A stretch of 7,878 bases of DNA from Smithella sp. ME-1 (GTDB lineage: Bacteria > Desulfobacterota > Syntrophia > Syntrophales > Smithellaceae), in contig AWGX01000722.1 in assembly GCA_000495415.1 (NCBI GenBank), forward strand, positions 1 through 7,878, read 5' to 3'. The first letter of the stretch is position 1, and each line of letters opens with the position of its first letter. The notes below the pieces were generated by a model. It did not search any database. It was not told where the DNA came from and worked only from the letters and a program-made list of their open reading frames with translations. The position numbers and the translations under genes were made by a program. This document shows, one piece after another, positions 6,160 to 7,878 of the stretch.

Positions 6160-7562
6160 GAAAAGAAACCCGAGAGTATAATTTTGACTGGATGATGTGG
6201 AATGCCTTTTCGGCAGCTTCGCGACTGAAAAGCGGGACGGATAAGGAATACCAGACAATACTAAAATACATCCCTTATTTTAAGGGAGTTGTTGGTGCAA
6301 TATTGGGCACCGGTGAACCCGGAGAGAAATTTATTGGAATATGTTCAAAATATCTGGAGAATCTGGTCTTTGCCAAAGAAAAAGGCAAAAAGACGGCCAT
6401 CACCACTTTTTGTTTTTCCCCTGCCATTTTCTATGCCATGGACATCATGCCGATTTGTCTCGAAGTTCTTTCAGTCATGATGACCTTCACCTATAAAAGA
6501 GGAACTTCAGAATTTCTGGATTACTGCAACGAAGTAGGATTTACTGAAACGTCCTGTTCCTCTCAACGAGGTACTATCGGTGCTTACCTGGCGGGTATCG
6601 GCACGGATATCGATATGATCGTCACAGACACGCCCGGCGTTTGCGATACCAACGCCAACGCGTTTTCCTTTGCTTCAGCCTATCTTAAAAAACCTTTCTT
6701 TCAGTTGGATTTTCCGCCCGATCTCACCGGCGAGCGCTCCAGGGAATACCACAGGGAGGACTTCAAGGCACTAATCCGATTCCTGGAAGATAATACCGGG
6801 AAAAAACTGGATTACGATCGCCTGAAAGGACATCTCGTGGAACTGGCAAAACAGGATGAACTCATTGCAGAATTGGAGGATCTGGCCCGGATAATACCCA
6901 GCCCTGTACCTGTTCCCTATAACCTGATGGTATACGCCTCACGTTTTCTTTTTGCCGGAATGCCGGAATGCACCGGTGTCCTGGAATCCATGCTGAAAGT
7001 AGCCAAAGAAAATGCAGCGAAAAATATTTCCGGATTAAGTGGCGGCGTCGAAAAGCTGCGGGCATTCTTTTGTTACATTGATCATTATGCTCAGAATTTG
7101 CAATTCTGGCAAATGCTGGACAGAAATGGCATCTGCTACCAAGGCAATATTCTGAGTCATTTCTGGTCACACAACGCGCCGCATGTGGCCCATTATCATA
7201 AAGAGGATGCTGCCTATATTATTGATACAAAGAGTCCGGACGCGCTGATTGACAGCTTGGGTATGATCAATTCACGCATGCCCATGGTCAAATCCATTCG
7301 CGGACCCTATGATGCTCCTAATATGTGGCTGGAAGATACGCTTGGTCTGGCCAAGATCTACAGTGCTGATTTTATTGTTTACAACGGCACACCGGGATGC
7401 CGCAACACATGGGGAATGGTAAAACTCCTGGCTCGTGACACGGAAAAAGCGGGTTATCCGACATACATTATGTATGCCGACGCTTTTGATGTGCGCGTAC
7501 AGTCCTGGGAAGCCACAGAAGAACGGTTTATGGAATTTCTTAAGGTAAGGAGGCTTGTATAA
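6156..7562 (+). CDS. BcrB/HgdA-like subunit of 2-hydroxyacyl-CoA dehydratase / class I benzoyl-CoA reductase family
   Basis: This 468-aa protein is the larger partner of the preceding subunit; together they should form the heterodimer carrying two [4Fe-4S] clusters and the CoA-substrate site. Visible marks are [17 protein letters not shown] (84-100), the Cys134 region (ETSCSSQR), Cys163 in TPGVCDTN, and the C-terminal block [11 protein letters not shown] (411-421) with Cys415. [12 protein letters not shown] (441-452) then matches the family's usual aspartate-rich finish before the last helix. Cys134, Cys163 and Cys415 are the likely cluster ligands. The length is closer to HgdA (about 477 aa) than to BcrB (about 435 aa), so length alone does not separate dehydratase from reductase. 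The gene overlaps its predecessor by four bases (ATGA) and has GAGGAGG at 6141-6147 as ribosome site. Equal synthesis of the two subunits through translational coupling is likely. Confidence 0.88.
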   Translation: MRKETREYNFDWMMWNAFSAASRLKSGTDKEYQTILKYIPYFKGVVGAILGTGEPGEKFIGICSKYLENLVFAKEKGKKTAITTFCFSPAIFYAMDIMPICLEVLSVMMTFTYKRGTSEFLDYCNEVGFTETSCSSQRGTIGAYLAGIGTDIDMIVTDTPGVCDTNANAFSFASAYLKKPFFQLDFPPDLTGERSREYHREDFKALIRFLEDNTGKKLDYDRLKGHLVELAKQDELIAELEDLARIIPSPVPVPYNLMVYASRFLFAGMPECTGVLESMLKVAKENAAKNISGLSGGVEKLRAFFCYIDHYAQNLQFWQMLDRNGICYQGNILSHFWSHNAPHVAHYHKEDAAYIIDTKSPDALIDSLGMINSRMPMVKSIRGPYDAPNMWLEDTLGLAKIYSADFIVYNGTPGCRNTWGMVKLLARDTEKAGYPTYIMYADAFDVRVQSWEATEERFMEFLKVRRLV

Positions 7563-7878
7563 TGTTCGTAGCGGGATGCGATGTCGGATCATTAACGTCC
7601 AAGGCCGTCATTATGAAGGACGGCAAAATAATTGAATCGGTCATTATCAAATCAAAGGCACGACCATGGGAATCAGCCGATGAGGTAATGGACATAGTCC
7701 TGTCCCGGGCCGCCCTGACCATGAAAGATATAAAGAGATGTGTGGGAACCGGTTACGGCCGGGACAAGATATCTTTTATCAATGAAGCCATTTCAGAAAT
7801 TGCCTGCCATGGCAAGGGCGCACGCTGGCTGGTGCCTTCGGTAAGAACTGTTATCGATATCGGCGGACAGGACTGCAA
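7562..7878 (+). CDS. BcrA/BcrD/HgdC-type ATP-dependent activase, 5' part only
   Basis: The first 105 codons of a BadF/BadG/BcrA/HgdC-family activase are present; the window ends before the stop. The protein hydrolyses ATP to push an electron from a reduced ferredoxin or flavodoxin into the two-subunit Fe-S enzyme encoded upstream. Motifs seen are the ASKHA phosphate loop [10 protein letters not shown] (7-16), VGTGYGRD (61-68), [11 protein letters not shown] (78-88) and the second phosphate motif VIDIGGQDC (97-105). The cysteines that bind the dimer-bridging [4Fe-4S] cluster lie further on and cannot be checked. The ATG shares one base with the previous stop (TAATG), and AAGGAGG at 7547-7553 precedes it. 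Whether this is the BcrA-like, BcrD-like or homodimeric HgdC-like form cannot be told from this fragment. A second activase gene downstream would indicate the BCR type. Confidence 0.9.
   Translation, partial: MFVAGCDVGSLTSKAVIMKDGKIIESVIIKSKARPWESADEVMDIVLSRAALTMKDIKRCVGTGYGRDKISFINEAISEIACHGKGARWLVPSVRTVIDIGGQDC

Noticed and set aside
1..7878. CRISPR arrays, tRNA/rRNA genes, insertion sequences or phage genes
   Set aside because: I saw no regularly spaced repeats, no clover-leaf-like segments, and no transposase or integrase motifs. Nearly the whole window is occupied by catabolic coding sequence.

Overview
The window looks like one catabolic operon from a strict anaerobe, all genes on the + strand. 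The best guess is a Desulfobacterota/Syntrophia-like sulfate reducer or syntroph, because acyl-CoA dehydrogenases sit beside a 2-hydroxyacyl-CoA dehydratase / class I benzoyl-CoA reductase (BCR) type Fe-S enzyme and its ATP-dependent activase. That assignment is inferred from gene content and is not proven by any marker.

Layout. Positions 1-97 are a leader with two perfect inverted repeats and a strong Shine-Dalgarno. Positions 98-2633 hold two paralogous acyl-CoA dehydrogenase-fold proteins (413 and 426 aa). Both lack the canonical C-terminal catalytic glutamate, and the first has also lost the usual flavin-contact residues. Positions 2645-5014 hold three genes (145, 213 and 410 aa) for helical proteins that I cannot assign to a named family. 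They are clearly related to each other through a WQ-x-P block and repeated Ile-Asp-x-x-(Glu) motifs. A 68-nt AT-rich gap with a perfect 18-bp palindrome separates the second from the third. Positions 5011-7878 hold a BcrC/HgdB-like subunit, a BcrB/HgdA-like subunit and the 5' part of a BcrA/BcrD/HgdC-type activase. These are joined by 4-, 4- and 1-nt stop/start overlaps. The window ends inside the activase.

How they may work together (inference): the order small subunit, large subunit, activase matches bcrCBAD/bzdNOPQ of ATP-dependent aryl-CoA reductases and differs from hgdCAB. The likely product is an ATP-driven radical reductase or dehydratase acting on a CoA thioester. The two dehydrogenase-fold proteins look like the subunits of a heteromeric enzyme that oxidises or isomerises a related, possibly alicyclic, acyl-CoA. 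The three helical proteins lie between the two enzyme sets, so they are candidates for dedicated accessory, scaffold or membrane-associating components. They are the least explained part of the window. No electron-transfer flavoprotein, ferredoxin, CoA ligase, hydratase or regulator gene is visible here. No tRNA, rRNA, CRISPR array or mobile element was recognised.
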